Source of the DNA: Chloroflexota bacterium
GTDB lineage: Bacteria; Chloroflexota; Anaerolineae; Anaerolineales; UBA4823
Reading direction: 5' to 3'
NCBI GenBank assembly: GCA_023395675.1
Contig: JAEWYL010000231.1
Location: 1 to 11,974, forward strand
DNA length: 11,974 nt
Each line of letters starts with the position of its first letter. Position 1 is the first letter of the stretch. The position numbers and the translations under genes were made by a program. The notes beneath the pieces are model-generated. The model was not told the DNA's origin. It was given only the letters and a program-made list of their open reading frames with translations, and ran no database searches. Of the stretch, positions 1-6,564 are shown piece after piece.

Positions 1-56
1 CTGCGTGATCCACGCTTACCGGCGGCGCTGCCGGCTTTCTCTACTTGCGAGGTATT

Positions 57-668
57 ATGGGAATTGATATAAGCGAGGCAAAAGTTGAACGCAACGAGTT
101 CGGCCTGTGGGCGGGCTGGACCCTGGCGACCACGGCGGGGATGCTGGCAGGTTTCCTGCCCGCGCTCTTCCTGGCGCAGGCCATAGACCTGTGGCTGGTG
201 CGCATCCTGCTGCCGCTGTGGGCCGGGCTGCTGGTGGGCGTCTTCCAGTGGCTGGCGCTGCGCCCCTACCTGACCCACGCCGCGGACTGGATCGCCCACG
301 GGGGGGCGGGGCTGGCCGTGGGCTACGCGCTGGGGCTGGCCCTGATCCAGGCCCTGGGCGGAAGCCCCATCGGGGCGCTGCTGGGCTACCTGCTCTTCGG
401 CCTGATCATCGCCCTGCTGCAGTGGCCCGCGCTGCGCCGGGAGATCCCGAACGTCATCTACTGGGTGGCTGCCAGCGTGATCGGCTGGGCCCTGGGCGCC
501 TATCTCGCCCCGCTGGTGCTGAACCTGATCACCGGGGACTCGGTCAGCCAGGCCTTGAGCACCACCGTCATCGCCGCGGTCACCGGGCTGGTGGCAGGCG
601 CCGTCACCGGGATCGCCCTGGTGTGGGTGGTGCGCAAACCGGAGCTGCCGGAAGCAGGAGGGGTATAA
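57..668 (+). CDS. Glycine-rich multi-pass membrane protein with internal duplication (unknown function)
   Basis: Encodes about 203 residues, almost entirely hydrophobic. I estimate six membrane segments, near residues 17-42, 46-68, 78-100, 104-126, 133-157 and 168-193. Two similar stretches lie 58 residues apart: FQWLALRPYLTHAADWIA (63-80) and LQWPALRREIPNVIYWVA (121-138). Both have a QW-x-ALR loop leading into a glycine-rich helix, which indicates an internal duplication. Similar glycine-zipper QW..LRR membrane proteins of unknown function occur in Chloroflexota and cyanobacteria (recalled, not searched). I prefer the ATG at 57, preceded by GAGG at 49-52, over an in-frame TTG at 45. The stop codon abuts the ATG of the M48 peptidase gene with no gap, so the two are probably co-transcribed and translationally coupled. 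No catalytic motif is visible, so function is unknown. The upstream promoter is probably outside the window. Confidence 0.8.
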   Translation: MGIDISEAKVERNEFGLWAGWTLATTAGMLAGFLPALFLAQAIDLWLVRILLPLWAGLLVGVFQWLALRPYLTHAADWIAHGGAGLAVGYALGLALIQALGGSPIGALLGYLLFGLIIALLQWPALRREIPNVIYWVAASVIGWALGAYLAPLVLNLITGDSVSQALSTTVIAAVTGLVAGAVTGIALVWVVRKPELPEAGGV

Positions 669-1493
669 ATGTACCGCATGTCTACTCGCAGAGGCCGAGG
701 CGGGGGCTGCATGGGCAGGCTGCTGATCGCCGGGCTCCTGGTCGGGGCCTCGCTGATCACGTATTTCAGCTCCCGGCAGGACAATCCCGTCACCGGCGAA
801 ACCCAGTACGTGGATATCACCCCCGAGCAGGAGATCGCCCTCGGGCTGCAGGCCGCGCCCGAGATGGCGCAGCAGTTCGGCGGGCTGGACCCCGACCAGC
901 AGGCCCAGGCCCGGGTGGACCAGATCGGGCAGCAGATCGTCGAGCAGTCGCCGGCGGGCCGCTCGCCCTACCGCTACGATTTTCACCTGCTGGGCGACGC
1001 GCAGACCATCAACGCCTTCGCCCTGCCCGGCGGGCAGATCTTCATCACCCGGGCGCTGTACGACCGCCTGCAGACCGACGGCGAGTTGGCGGGGGTGCTC
1101 GGGCACGAAGTGGGGCACGTGGTCGGGCGGCATTCCGCCGAGCAGATCGCCAAGGCCAAACTGACCGAAGGCCTGACGGGGGCGGCGGTGATCGCCGCCT
1201 ATGACCCCGACAACCCTTCCAGCGTTGGCTACGCGCAGATGGCGGCCATGATCGCCCAGCTCGTCAATATGCGCTTCTCGCGCCAGGACGAGCTCGAATC
1301 CGATTACCTCGGCGTGTGCTTTATTGAAGACTCCGGCCACGATCCCCGCGAGCTGGTCCGGGTGATGAACGTCCTGGCCGAGGCCTCCCAGGGCAACGCG
1401 CCCCCCGAGTTCTTCAGCACCCACCCCAACCCCGAAAACCGGGTGCAGCGCATCGAAGACGCCATCCAGAACCTGAACCAGTGTCCGGGCTGA
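669..1493 (+). CDS. Membrane-anchored M48 family zinc metallopeptidase
   Basis: Encodes 274 residues. A basic N-terminus (RRGRGGG) and one hydrophobic segment at about 17-33 act as signal anchor or signal peptide, placing the catalytic domain outside the cytoplasmic membrane. The gluzincin motif HEVGH is at 146-150 (H146 and H150 bind zinc, E147 is the catalytic base). ELESD at 208-212 matches the E-x-x-A-D block of the family, so E208 is the likely third zinc ligand. THPNPENR (251-258) is the conserved C-terminal HPxPxxR motif. Soluble-domain M48 enzymes of the BepA/LoiP type degrade misfolded envelope proteins, so an envelope quality-control role is likely but inferred. The ATG follows AGGAGGGG directly after the stop of the preceding membrane protein gene. 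Two cysteines (C217, C272) lie in the exported part. Downstream is a hairpin and T-run terminator. Confidence 0.93.
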   Translation: MYRMSTRRGRGGGCMGRLLIAGLLVGASLITYFSSRQDNPVTGETQYVDITPEQEIALGLQAAPEMAQQFGGLDPDQQAQARVDQIGQQIVEQSPAGRSPYRYDFHLLGDAQTINAFALPGGQIFITRALYDRLQTDGELAGVLGHEVGHVVGRHSAEQIAKAKLTEGLTGAAVIAAYDPDNPSSVGYAQMAAMIAQLVNMRFSRQDELESDYLGVCFIEDSGHDPRELVRVMNVLAEASQGNAPPEFFSTHPNPENRVQRIEDAIQNLNQCPG

Positions 1494-1524
1494 ACGGGAC
1501 TTGCGCCCAGTTTGGCAGGGCGGC

Positions 1525-1564
1525 AAAGCGTCCCGCACCGCTGGCTGGTGCGAGGCGCTTTTTT
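1525..1564 (+). terminator. Intrinsic terminator after the M48 gene; first member of the hairpin array
   Basis: Left arm 1525-1539 pairs with right arm 1547-1561 (GGTGCGAGGCGCTTT) around the 7-nt loop GCTGGCT. There is one G-T wobble and one C-A mismatch. Six T follow at 1559-1564. The element lies 31 bp past the M48 stop codon and is oriented to end that transcript. It is also the start of the 64-65 bp tandem repeat series. Confidence 0.8.
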
Positions 1565-1803
1565 CCCCCGTCACGGCTCCGGGCAGGCTGCGGGCGCCCC
1601 ACCGCAGGCTGGTGCGAGGCGCTTTTTTGTCACCGCCACGCCTCCGGGCGGGCCGCGGGCACCCCACCGCAGTCTGGTGCGAGGCGCTTTTTCTTCCCCG
1701 TCACGCCTCCGGGCAGGCTGCGGGCGCCCCACCGCAGGCTGGTGCGAGGCGCTTTTTCTTCCCCGTCACGCCTCCGGGCAGGCTGCGGGCGCCCCACCGG
1801 ACT
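1545..1803 (+). repeat. Four tandem 64-65 bp units, each carrying a terminator-like right arm and T-run
   Basis: Units begin at 1545, 1609, 1674 and 1739 (spacings 64, 65 and 65). Each starts CTGGTGCGAGGCGCTTTTT, continues with a C-rich stretch containing CTCCGGGCAGGCTGCGGGC or close variants, and ends GCCCCACCG-CAG. Only the first unit has a full left arm just upstream. In later units the end of the preceding unit (GCGCC..CACC, e.g. 1594-1603 and 1724-1733) can pair with GGTG..GGCGC of the next, giving imperfect hairpins before T-runs at 1623-1628, 1688-1692 and 1753-1757; the pairing in the third unit is weaker (GCACC instead of GCGCC). All T-runs point the same way, away from the M48 gene. 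Long open frames through the array exist only because the repeats lack stop codons. Confidence 0.88.
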
Positions 1804-1868
1804 GAATCATCCCTGGCGCGGCAGCGCCTTGCACCTGAGATGCCCGCATCACTCAGGTGCAAGGCGCT
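1731..1868 (+). repeat. Segmental duplication, copy 1 (partner 1948-2085)
   Basis: This ~138-bp block matches 1948-2085 without gaps at a constant offset of 217 bp. It contains the fourth tandem unit, the CCGGGCAGGCTGCGGGC stretch, a variable linker (about 1800-1813), GGCGCGGCAGCGCC and a 17-bp perfect hairpin. The match is strongest at the two hairpin elements and weakest in the linker. The array therefore grew both by 65-bp tandem copying and by copying of a larger module. Confidence 0.8.
1823..1868. other. Perfect 17-bp hairpin without T-run (second hairpin family, copy 1)
   Basis: AGCGCCTTGCACCTGAG (1823-1839) pairs perfectly with its complement at 1852-1868 around a 12-nt loop. The loop itself holds a small ATGC/GCAT dyad. 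The next bases are CCTGCG, so unlike the copy at 2040 it lacks the poly-T of a working intrinsic terminator on the + strand. It may be a decayed terminator or a structural or REP-like element. Confidence 0.75.
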
Positions 1869-1935
1869 CCTGCGCCCGCGCCGCCCAACATCCGGCAGGC
1901 GTCCCTTGCCCGTCCATCCCCACTGTCCGGGCGGT

Positions 1936-1974
1936 AAAGCGCCTCGCACCGCTGGCTGGTGCGAGGCGCTTTTT
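1936..1974 (+). terminator. Perfect 15-bp terminator hairpin (first family)
   Basis: AAAGCGCCTCGCACC (1936-1950) pairs with GGTGCGAGGCGCTTT (1958-1972) without mismatch, around the loop GCTGGCT. Five T end at 1974. It is the best-preserved form of the imperfect hairpin at 1525. Read on the minus strand it has a T-run of only three, so it would be a weak terminator for the convergent acyl-CoA synthetase gene. Confidence 0.8.
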
Positions 1975-2085
1975 ATTCCCCCCCACCCCTCCGGCCAGGC
2001 TGCGGGCGCCCCACCGGATTGTATCTTCTCAGGCGCGGCAGCGCCTTGCACCTGAGATGCCCGCGTCACTCAGGTGCAAGGCGCT
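1948..2085 (+). repeat. Segmental duplication, copy 2 (partner 1731-1868)
   Basis: Gap-free partner of 1731-1868, 217 bp downstream. Here the first hairpin has its full left arm and the second hairpin has its T-run, so this copy looks like the intact one. The 67 bp between the copies (1869-1947) show no recognisable gene or motif besides the left arm of the 1936 hairpin. Confidence 0.8.
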
Positions 2086-2090
2086 TTTTT
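2040..2090 (+). terminator. Perfect 17-bp terminator hairpin with T6 (second family, copy 2)
   Basis: AGCGCCTTGCACCTGAG (2040-2056) pairs with its exact complement at 2069-2085 around a 12-nt loop, followed by six T (2085-2090). It is a classic intrinsic terminator on the + strand, only about 30 bp from the end of the convergent minus-strand gene. After it comes another partial copy of the C-rich repeat sequence (2091-2122), running up to the stop codon of that gene. Confidence 0.8.
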
Positions 2091-2122
2091 CCCCGTCACG
2101 GCTCCGGGCAGGCCGCAGGCGC

Positions 2123-4873
2123 CTAGAACTTCAGCGCTGCCCGGACGCGGCCGTCCTCGTCGGCCGGGGCCAGCTCGAAGCCGAGCTCCCGGCTGATGTG
2201 CAGCATGGCCTGGTTGTCGCTGGTGATGACCGCCTCGAGCGTGCCCAGCCCCTCGCTGCGCGCCACCTCGATCAGCCTGCGGAGCAGCTCCCGGCCGATG
2301 CCCATGCCCTGGCAGCAGTCGCTGATCAGCACGCTGAAGCGGCCCACGTTCATGCCGTGCATCTTGCTCAGCCGCCCGGCGCCGACGATCTCCGTCTGCC
2401 CCTCCTCGCCTGAAGGCCGCTCCACCACCAGGGTGATCTCCCGGTCGTAGTCGCCGTGGGCGATGCGCGACAGCCGCTCGTGAGTGATGCGGTCAATCAA
2501 CTGCATGGGGTGCATATAGCGCAGGTAGACGCTGCGGTCCGAGAGCGTCTGGTGAAAATCCACCAGGGCGGGCTCGTCCTCGGCCCGGATGGGACGGATG
2601 ACCAGCGGGGTCCCGTCTTTGGCCGTGAAGCGGGTGACGTACTGGGTGGGATAGGGGCGGATCGCCAGGCGCGGGAGCTGCGCGGCGCTCACCTCCGGCT
2701 CGTAGACCACCACGCGGGCGTCCAGCGCCAGCAGGCCCTCCGGGGAGGCCACCAGGGGGTTGATATCCAGCTCTTTGATCCAGGGCTGCTCCACGATCAA
2801 CTGGCTGAAGCGCACGATGAGCTGCTCCAGAGCCGCCAGGTCCACCGGTTGGCGGCCGCGCACCCCTTTCAGGGCGGTGTAGATCTTGGTGCGTTCGATC
2901 ATGCGCCGCGCCAGGGTGGTGTTCAGCGGGGGCAGGGCCAGGGAGCGGTCTTTGAAGACCTCCACCAGCTGCCCGCCCATCCCGAAGAGCAGCACCGGGC
3001 CGAACTGCGGGTCAATGCTGGAGCCCAGGATGATCTCGTAGCCCTCCAGCTTGATCATGGGCTGCACCGTCACCCCCAGGAAATGCTCCTTGCCGGAGGC
3101 GTCCCGTTCGCCCACGCGCTCGGCCACCGTCTGCCGGATCTCCTGGTAGGCCTGGCGCACGGCTTCAGCGCCGCCCAAGTTCAGCTTGACCCCGCCCACG
3201 TCGGTCTTGTGGGTGATGGTCTCGGAGTGGATCTTCACCACCACCGGGTAGCCGATGGCCTCGGCCGCCGCCACCGCTTCCTCCGGGGAGGCGGCGATGC
3301 GGGTCTCCCCGGTGGGGATGCCGTAAGCCGCCAGCAGGTTCTTCGATTCGTATTCGGTCAGGATGGTGCGCCCGGCGCTGCGGGCGGTGCTGATGATCTG
3401 CTCCGCCAGCTCCCGGTCGGGGTCCGCCTCGGTGGGCAGCATGGGGGTCTCGTACAGCCGGGTGAGGATATCGGCGTAGTTGGACATGTAAGAGAACATG
3501 CGCGCCGCCGTGTCCGGGTAGGGGAAGGTGGGGATGTTGGCCCGGTTGAGGATATTCTCGCCCGCGGCCACGTCCATGCCGCCCATCCAGCTCGCCAGGA
3601 CCGGTTTCTCCAGGCTCTGGGCGTAGGGGCGCAGCTCCTCCGCCGTCTCGGTCGGGTCGGTCATCGCCTGCGGGGTCAGGATCACCAGCAGGCCGTCGCT
3701 GTTCGGGTCTTTGGCCGCGATCTCCAGGGCTTTGGCGTAGCGCTCGGGGCTGGCGTCCCCCAGGATATCCACCGGGTTATTGTGGCTCCAGGCGGCCGGG
3801 AGCAGATCATCGAAGGCCCCCATGGTCTCCTGCGAAAGCTCGGCCAGCTCGGCCCCGCTGGAGATCAGCGCGTCGGTCGCCAGCACCCCGGGGCCTCCGG
3901 CGTTGGTGAGGATGGTCATGCGCCGCCCTTTCGGGGTGGGCTGCTTGTCCAGCACCTCGGCCATGTAGAACAGCTCGGCGATGGTGTTCACACGCAGCAC
4001 GCCGCTGCGCCGGAAGGCGACGTCCAGCACCTCGTCGCTGCCGGTGAGCGAGCCGGTGTGCGAGGCGGCCGCCTTGGCCGCCCCGGCCGTGCGCCCGGGC
4101 TTGATGACGATGATGGGCTTGGTCAGGGCCACCTCGCGGGCGGCGGACATGAAGGCCCGCGCGTCGCCGATGGTCTCCATGTAAATGACGATGCTCTTGG
4201 TGTTCGGGTCGTCGCCCAGGTAGTAGATCAGGTCGCCCCAGTTGACGTCCAGCATCGAGCCGATGGAGACGAAGGCGCTGAAGCCCACGTTCTCCTTGAG
4301 GCTCCAGTCCAGTACGGCGGTGCAGAGCGCGCCGCTCTGGCTGATGAAGCCCACGTTCCCCGGGCGGGCCATGGCGCTGGCGAAAGTGGCGTTCAGCCCG
4401 CTGATGGGGCTCATCACCCCCAGGCAGTTCGGGCCGATGATGCGCATATGGCCGCGGGCGTGCTCCAGGATCTGCCGTTCCAGCTCGGCCCCCTCGGGCC
4501 CGGTCTCCTTGAAACCGGCGGAGATCACGATGGCGCCCTTCACCCCCACCTCCACACATTCCTTAATAATGCCGGGCACGGTGCGGGCCGGGGTGGAGAT
4601 CACCGCCAGGTCCACCGGCTCGGGGACGGAGGAGACATCCGGGTAAGCTTTGATGCCCAGCACGCTGGGCCGTTTGGGGTTGACCGGGAAGACCGCCCCC
4701 CCAAAGGGGCTGCTGATCAGGTTCCAGACCAGCGTGCGCCCGACCGAACCGGGCGTCTCGGAGGCGCCGATTACGGCCACGTTCTGGGGGGAGAAAATAG
4801 CGTCCAGAGGCTGGCGCTCGTAATGGTAGACATCGTGAACGGGGTCAAAATTCGGAAGTGCGGATCTATTCAT
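2123..4873 (-). CDS. ADP-forming acyl-CoA synthetase fused to C-terminal GNAT acetyltransferase
   Basis: Encodes 916 residues in three parts. Residues ~23-150 form a CoA-binding Rossmann fold (GASETPGSVG, 36-45). Residues ~155-475 form succinyl-CoA-synthetase-like domains with ASHTGSLTG around H272, the position of the phosphorylated histidine in ADP-forming acetyl-CoA synthetases. Residues ~500-725 form an ATP-grasp domain with KIHSETITHKTDVGG (H555) and ELDINPL (702-708). Residues ~747-916 are a GNAT domain with the acetyl-CoA loop QGMGIGRELLRR (855-866). Such enzymes interconvert acyl-CoA, ADP and phosphate with acid, CoA and ATP. The same architecture is used by Pat/Pka (YfiQ) protein lysine acetyltransferases, in which the synthetase part is usually inactive. 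Here both histidines are present, so synthetase activity is plausible. ATG at 4873 is preceded by AGAGGG 11 nt upstream. It is transcribed alone and convergent to the M48 gene. Confidence 0.92.
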   Translation of the reverse strand: MNRSALPNFDPVHDVYHYERQPLDAIFSPQNVAVIGASETPGSVGRTLVWNLISSPFGGAVFPVNPKRPSVLGIKAYPDVSSVPEPVDLAVISTPARTVPGIIKECVEVGVKGAIVISAGFKETGPEGAELERQILEHARGHMRIIGPNCLGVMSPISGLNATFASAMARPGNVGFISQSGALCTAVLDWSLKENVGFSAFVSIGSMLDVNWGDLIYYLGDDPNTKSIVIYMETIGDARAFMSAAREVALTKPIIVIKPGRTAGAAKAAASHTGSLTGSDEVLDVAFRRSGVLRVNTIAELFYMAEVLDKQPTPKGRRMTILTNAGGPGVLATDALISSGAELAELSQETMGAFDDLLPAAWSHNNPVDILGDASPERYAKALEIAAKDPNSDGLLVILTPQAMTDPTETAEELRPYAQSLEKPVLASWMGGMDVAAGENILNRANIPTFPYPDTAARMFSYMSNYADILTRLYETPMLPTEADPDRELAEQIISTARSAGRTILTEYESKNLLAAYGIPTGETRIAASPEEAVAAAEAIGYPVVVKIHSETITHKTDVGGVKLNLGGAEAVRQAYQEIRQTVAERVGERDASGKEHFLGVTVQPMIKLEGYEIILGSSIDPQFGPVLLFGMGGQLVEVFKDRSLALPPLNTTLARRMIERTKIYTALKGVRGRQPVDLAALEQLIVRFSQLIVEQPWIKELDINPLVASPEGLLALDARVVVYEPEVSAAQLPRLAIRPYPTQYVTRFTAKDGTPLVIRPIRAEDEPALVDFHQTLSDRSVYLRYMHPMQLIDRITHERLSRIAHGDYDREITLVVERPSGEEGQTEIVGAGRLSKMHGMNVGRFSVLISDCCQGMGIGRELLRRLIEVARSEGLGTLEAVITSDNQAMLHISRELGFELAPADEDGRVRAALKF

Positions 4874-4981
4874 AATTGCTCTATCCCTCTAAATGATTCG
4901 CTGGCTCAACTGGAGAGTTGTGACTGCCGGTGACGGTGTGGAAAACCACCGGCCATCGGCACTCACCTGCCTCAACAGAAA

Positions 4982-5010
4982 AGTATACCCCGTCCTCCGG
5001 TTGTTGACGA
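4982..5010 (-). promoter_or_regulatory. Candidate promoter for the acyl-CoA synthetase-GNAT gene
   Basis: On the minus strand the -10 element TATACT (complement of 4982-4987) lies 17 bp from TCGTCA (complement of 5005-5010; 4 of 6 matches to TTGACA). Transcription would start near 4975, leaving a leader of about 100 nt before ATG 4873. The rest of the 290-bp gap (4874-5163) holds no convincing gene; a 70-codon minus-strand frame at 4881-5093 has no family features. Confidence 0.4.
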
Positions 5011-5109
5011 CAGTTCTGGGGAGAGGGAGGCAAGCTGCCTGGCACTTTCACGGCAGCCAACAGCCAGAACAGGGGAAGCACCCTCGCCAGCACAAGCCCT
5101 ATCCGTGCG

Positions 5110-5162
5110 AAAAAGCGCCTGGCGCCTGGTACCCTGTGGGTTGGGATGCCGGGCAGGCTCGC
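5110..5162 (-). terminator. Candidate terminator after the patatin / small membrane protein pair
   Basis: Reading on the minus strand, GCGAGCCTG just after the stop codon can pair with CAGGCGC further on (5 bp, 2-nt bulge, 2 bp), with a smaller CCC..GGG pairing inside the long loop. TTTTT follows directly (complement of 5110-5114). The 3' side CAGGCGCTTTTTC resembles the GAGGCGCTTTTTC of the array at 1545-1803. The stem is imperfect, so this is tentative. Confidence 0.4.
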
Positions 5163-5163
5163 C

Positions 5164-5394
5164 CTACGAGTCCCGGTCCGCTTTCTTTAAAAACCAGTCC
5201 ACCAGGGCCAGGGCCAGCCAGATGAACAGGACCGGCGCCAGCCCCGCAGCCAGGCAGAGCAGCCCCATCAGCGCCGGGCCTGACCCGTAGAGCCAGTAGA
5301 TCAGCCCGTCGCCCACCACGAACAGGAGCAGGATGGCGCCCAGGATCAGGCGGGCGTTGGTCTGGCGGGCGTAGCGGCGCAGGTCACGCGCCAT
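5164..5394 (-). CDS. Small two-helix membrane protein (unknown function)
   Basis: Encodes 76 residues. A basic start (MARDLRRYARQTNAR) is followed by two hydrophobic segments, about 16-37 and 41-67, and a charged tail (KKADRDS). This predicts a hairpin in the membrane with both ends in the cytoplasm by the positive-inside rule. The ATG lies inside the 3' end of the patatin gene (11-bp overlap), which argues for a real, translationally coupled gene. No strong ribosome-binding site is visible. I do not recognise a family. It may help place the phospholipase at the membrane, but that rests only on context. A possible terminator follows the stop codon. Confidence 0.72.
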   Translation of the reverse strand: MARDLRRYARQTNARLILGAILLLFVVGDGLIYWLYGSGPALMGLLCLAAGLAPVLFIWLALALVDWFLKKADRDS

Positions 5395-6292
5395 GGCCGT
5401 TTCCCAAACCCGCCTCCCAGGCGGACCGGAGGCGGCGCCCCAGGCGGGCCTGCCAGCTCAGGGCGCGGCGAATCTCCGGCAGGGCGGCCTCGGCCGCCTC
5501 TTCGCCCAGGCGGGCGACGGCGGACACATCCACCGCATCCAGCAGGCCGATCTGCGGCACCGCCGGGCGCACGATCACCTCCGGCTTTTCGAGCTGCAGG
5601 CGCAGGTCGGTGAGCATGGCCCCGCCGATATCCACCGAGCGCAGGAAGATATTCATGGCCTGCGCGATGCGCAGGCGCCCCAGATATTGGGAGACGAACG
5701 GCAGCGAGCCGAGCAGGCGCGGGTGCAGCGAGCGCTCCCATTCGCTCAGCGGGGGCGAGAGCACCACCGCCACCACCGGCAGCCCGGGGGCGAGCCGCCG
5801 CGCCAGGGCCACTGGGACCGGGTTGACCACGCCCCCATCAATGAGCTGGTAGCCGTTCCAGCTCACCGGCGGGAAGACGCCGGGCACGGCGATGGTCGCC
5901 ATCACCGCCTCGACCACCCCGCCCTCGAGAATGTTCACCGGGCGGGCGCTGTTCAGGTCCACCGCCGTCACGCCGAAGGGCAGGCGCAGTTCCTCGAAGG
6001 TGCACTCGCCCAGGGTCTGGGAGAGCATACGGTGCACCCCGGAAAGGCCCAGGAAAGCCGGCCCGTCGCCCACGCGGCGCTGGTAGAGCCCGCTGCGGTC
6101 GGCGGCGAGCATATGTGCCTCGATCTCGTCCGGGCTCAACCCGGCGGCGTACAGCGAGCCCCACAGGCCGCCCGCGCTGGTGCCGGCGATGGCCCGGATG
6201 CGAAAACCCTCGCGCTCCAGCACGCGCAGCACGCCGATATGGGCATGGCCCTTCACGCCCCCGCCGCCCAGGGCTAACACAATCTCATTCAT
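5384..6292 (-). CDS. Patatin-like phospholipase (RssA/NTE type)
   Basis: Encodes 302 residues of the bacterial patatin fold. The glycine-rich oxyanion loop GGGGVKG is at 9-15, the nucleophile elbow GTSAG at 37-41 with catalytic S39, and the DGG motif at 152-154 with D152 completing the Ser-Asp dyad. LPFGVTAVDLNSARPV (104-119) and IAVPGVFPPV (134-143) are typical of the NTE/RssA-like group. Such enzymes hydrolyse acyl esters of phospholipids or lysophospholipids; the actual substrate cannot be told from sequence. There is no signal peptide, so it is cytoplasmic or membrane-peripheral. ATG 6292 is preceded by AGGGG at a spacing of 9. Its 3' end overlaps the gene for a 76-residue membrane protein by 11 bp. 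The 272 bp upstream (6293-6564) hold its undetermined promoter and a long hairpin. Confidence 0.92.
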   Translation of the reverse strand: MNEIVLALGGGGVKGHAHIGVLRVLEREGFRIRAIAGTSAGGLWGSLYAAGLSPDEIEAHMLAADRSGLYQRRVGDGPAFLGLSGVHRMLSQTLGECTFEELRLPFGVTAVDLNSARPVNILEGGVVEAVMATIAVPGVFPPVSWNGYQLIDGGVVNPVPVALARRLAPGLPVVAVVLSPPLSEWERSLHPRLLGSLPFVSQYLGRLRIAQAMNIFLRSVDIGGAMLTDLRLQLEKPEVIVRPAVPQIGLLDAVDVSAVARLGEEAAEAALPEIRRALSWQARLGRRLRSAWEAGLGNGHGA

Positions 6293-6500
6293 CGCGCTTT
6301 ACCCCTGCTGTACATCTCCCGCATCTTCACGGGTACACGAAAAGTCTGTGAACAACGGATGTGTGCTCCCTTCCACAAAACCCCTGGACAGGGTCCTATT
6401 ATTGATTACGAAAAACCGGTGATGAGGTTGCTGTCTGGAGATGCCATCCGGTTTCCCCCTCGCCGCGGCGTTCTCAAGTGACCGATCCGAAAACCGTCAG

Positions 6501-6538
6501 GTTGTTGGGATGGGGGCTGCAGCTCCCATCCCAACAAC
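6501..6538 (-). terminator. Long near-perfect hairpin after the ABC exporter operon (likely terminator)
   Basis: GTTGTTGGGATGGG (6501-6514) pairs with CCCATCCCAACAAC (6525-6538). The centre GCTGCAGC is itself palindromic, with one G-T pair between, so the whole 38 nt is one almost uninterrupted dyad. It begins 26 bp beyond the last codon of the exporter operon. On the minus strand it is followed by CTGACGGTTTTC, so there is no immediate T-run. On the plus strand a T-rich stretch (ATCTTTATTTT) comes 5-16 nt later. It could act as a terminator or as an RNA 3'-end stabiliser. Confidence 0.55.
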
Positions 6539-6564
6539 ACACAATCTTTATTTTGGGATAGGTT

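Noticed and set aside
19..40. CCGGC-GGCGCT-GCCGG hairpin followed by CTTTCTCT at the window edge as a terminator
   Set aside because: Only a 5-bp stem and an interrupted T-run, with no upstream gene visible to judge it by.
1525..2090. CRISPR array
   Set aside because: Units are contiguous near-identical repeats without unique spacers of constant length; the hairpins are followed by T-runs and no cas genes are present.
1481..2413. Open frames of 184-310 codons running + through the hairpin array
   Set aside because: They consist of repeated translations (CEALF.., RRFFFP..) of the 65-bp repeats, change frame between units, and run into the antisense of the acyl-CoA synthetase gene; no family features.
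2456..4933. 825-codon + frame antisense to the acyl-CoA synthetase gene
   Set aside because: Typical GC-rich antisense shadow, low complexity in H, G, A, R and D; the minus-strand frame has clear domains and motifs.
4881..5093. 70-codon minus frame upstream of the acyl-CoA synthetase gene
   Set aside because: Overlaps the likely promoter and leader, has no convincing ribosome-binding site and no recognisable features.
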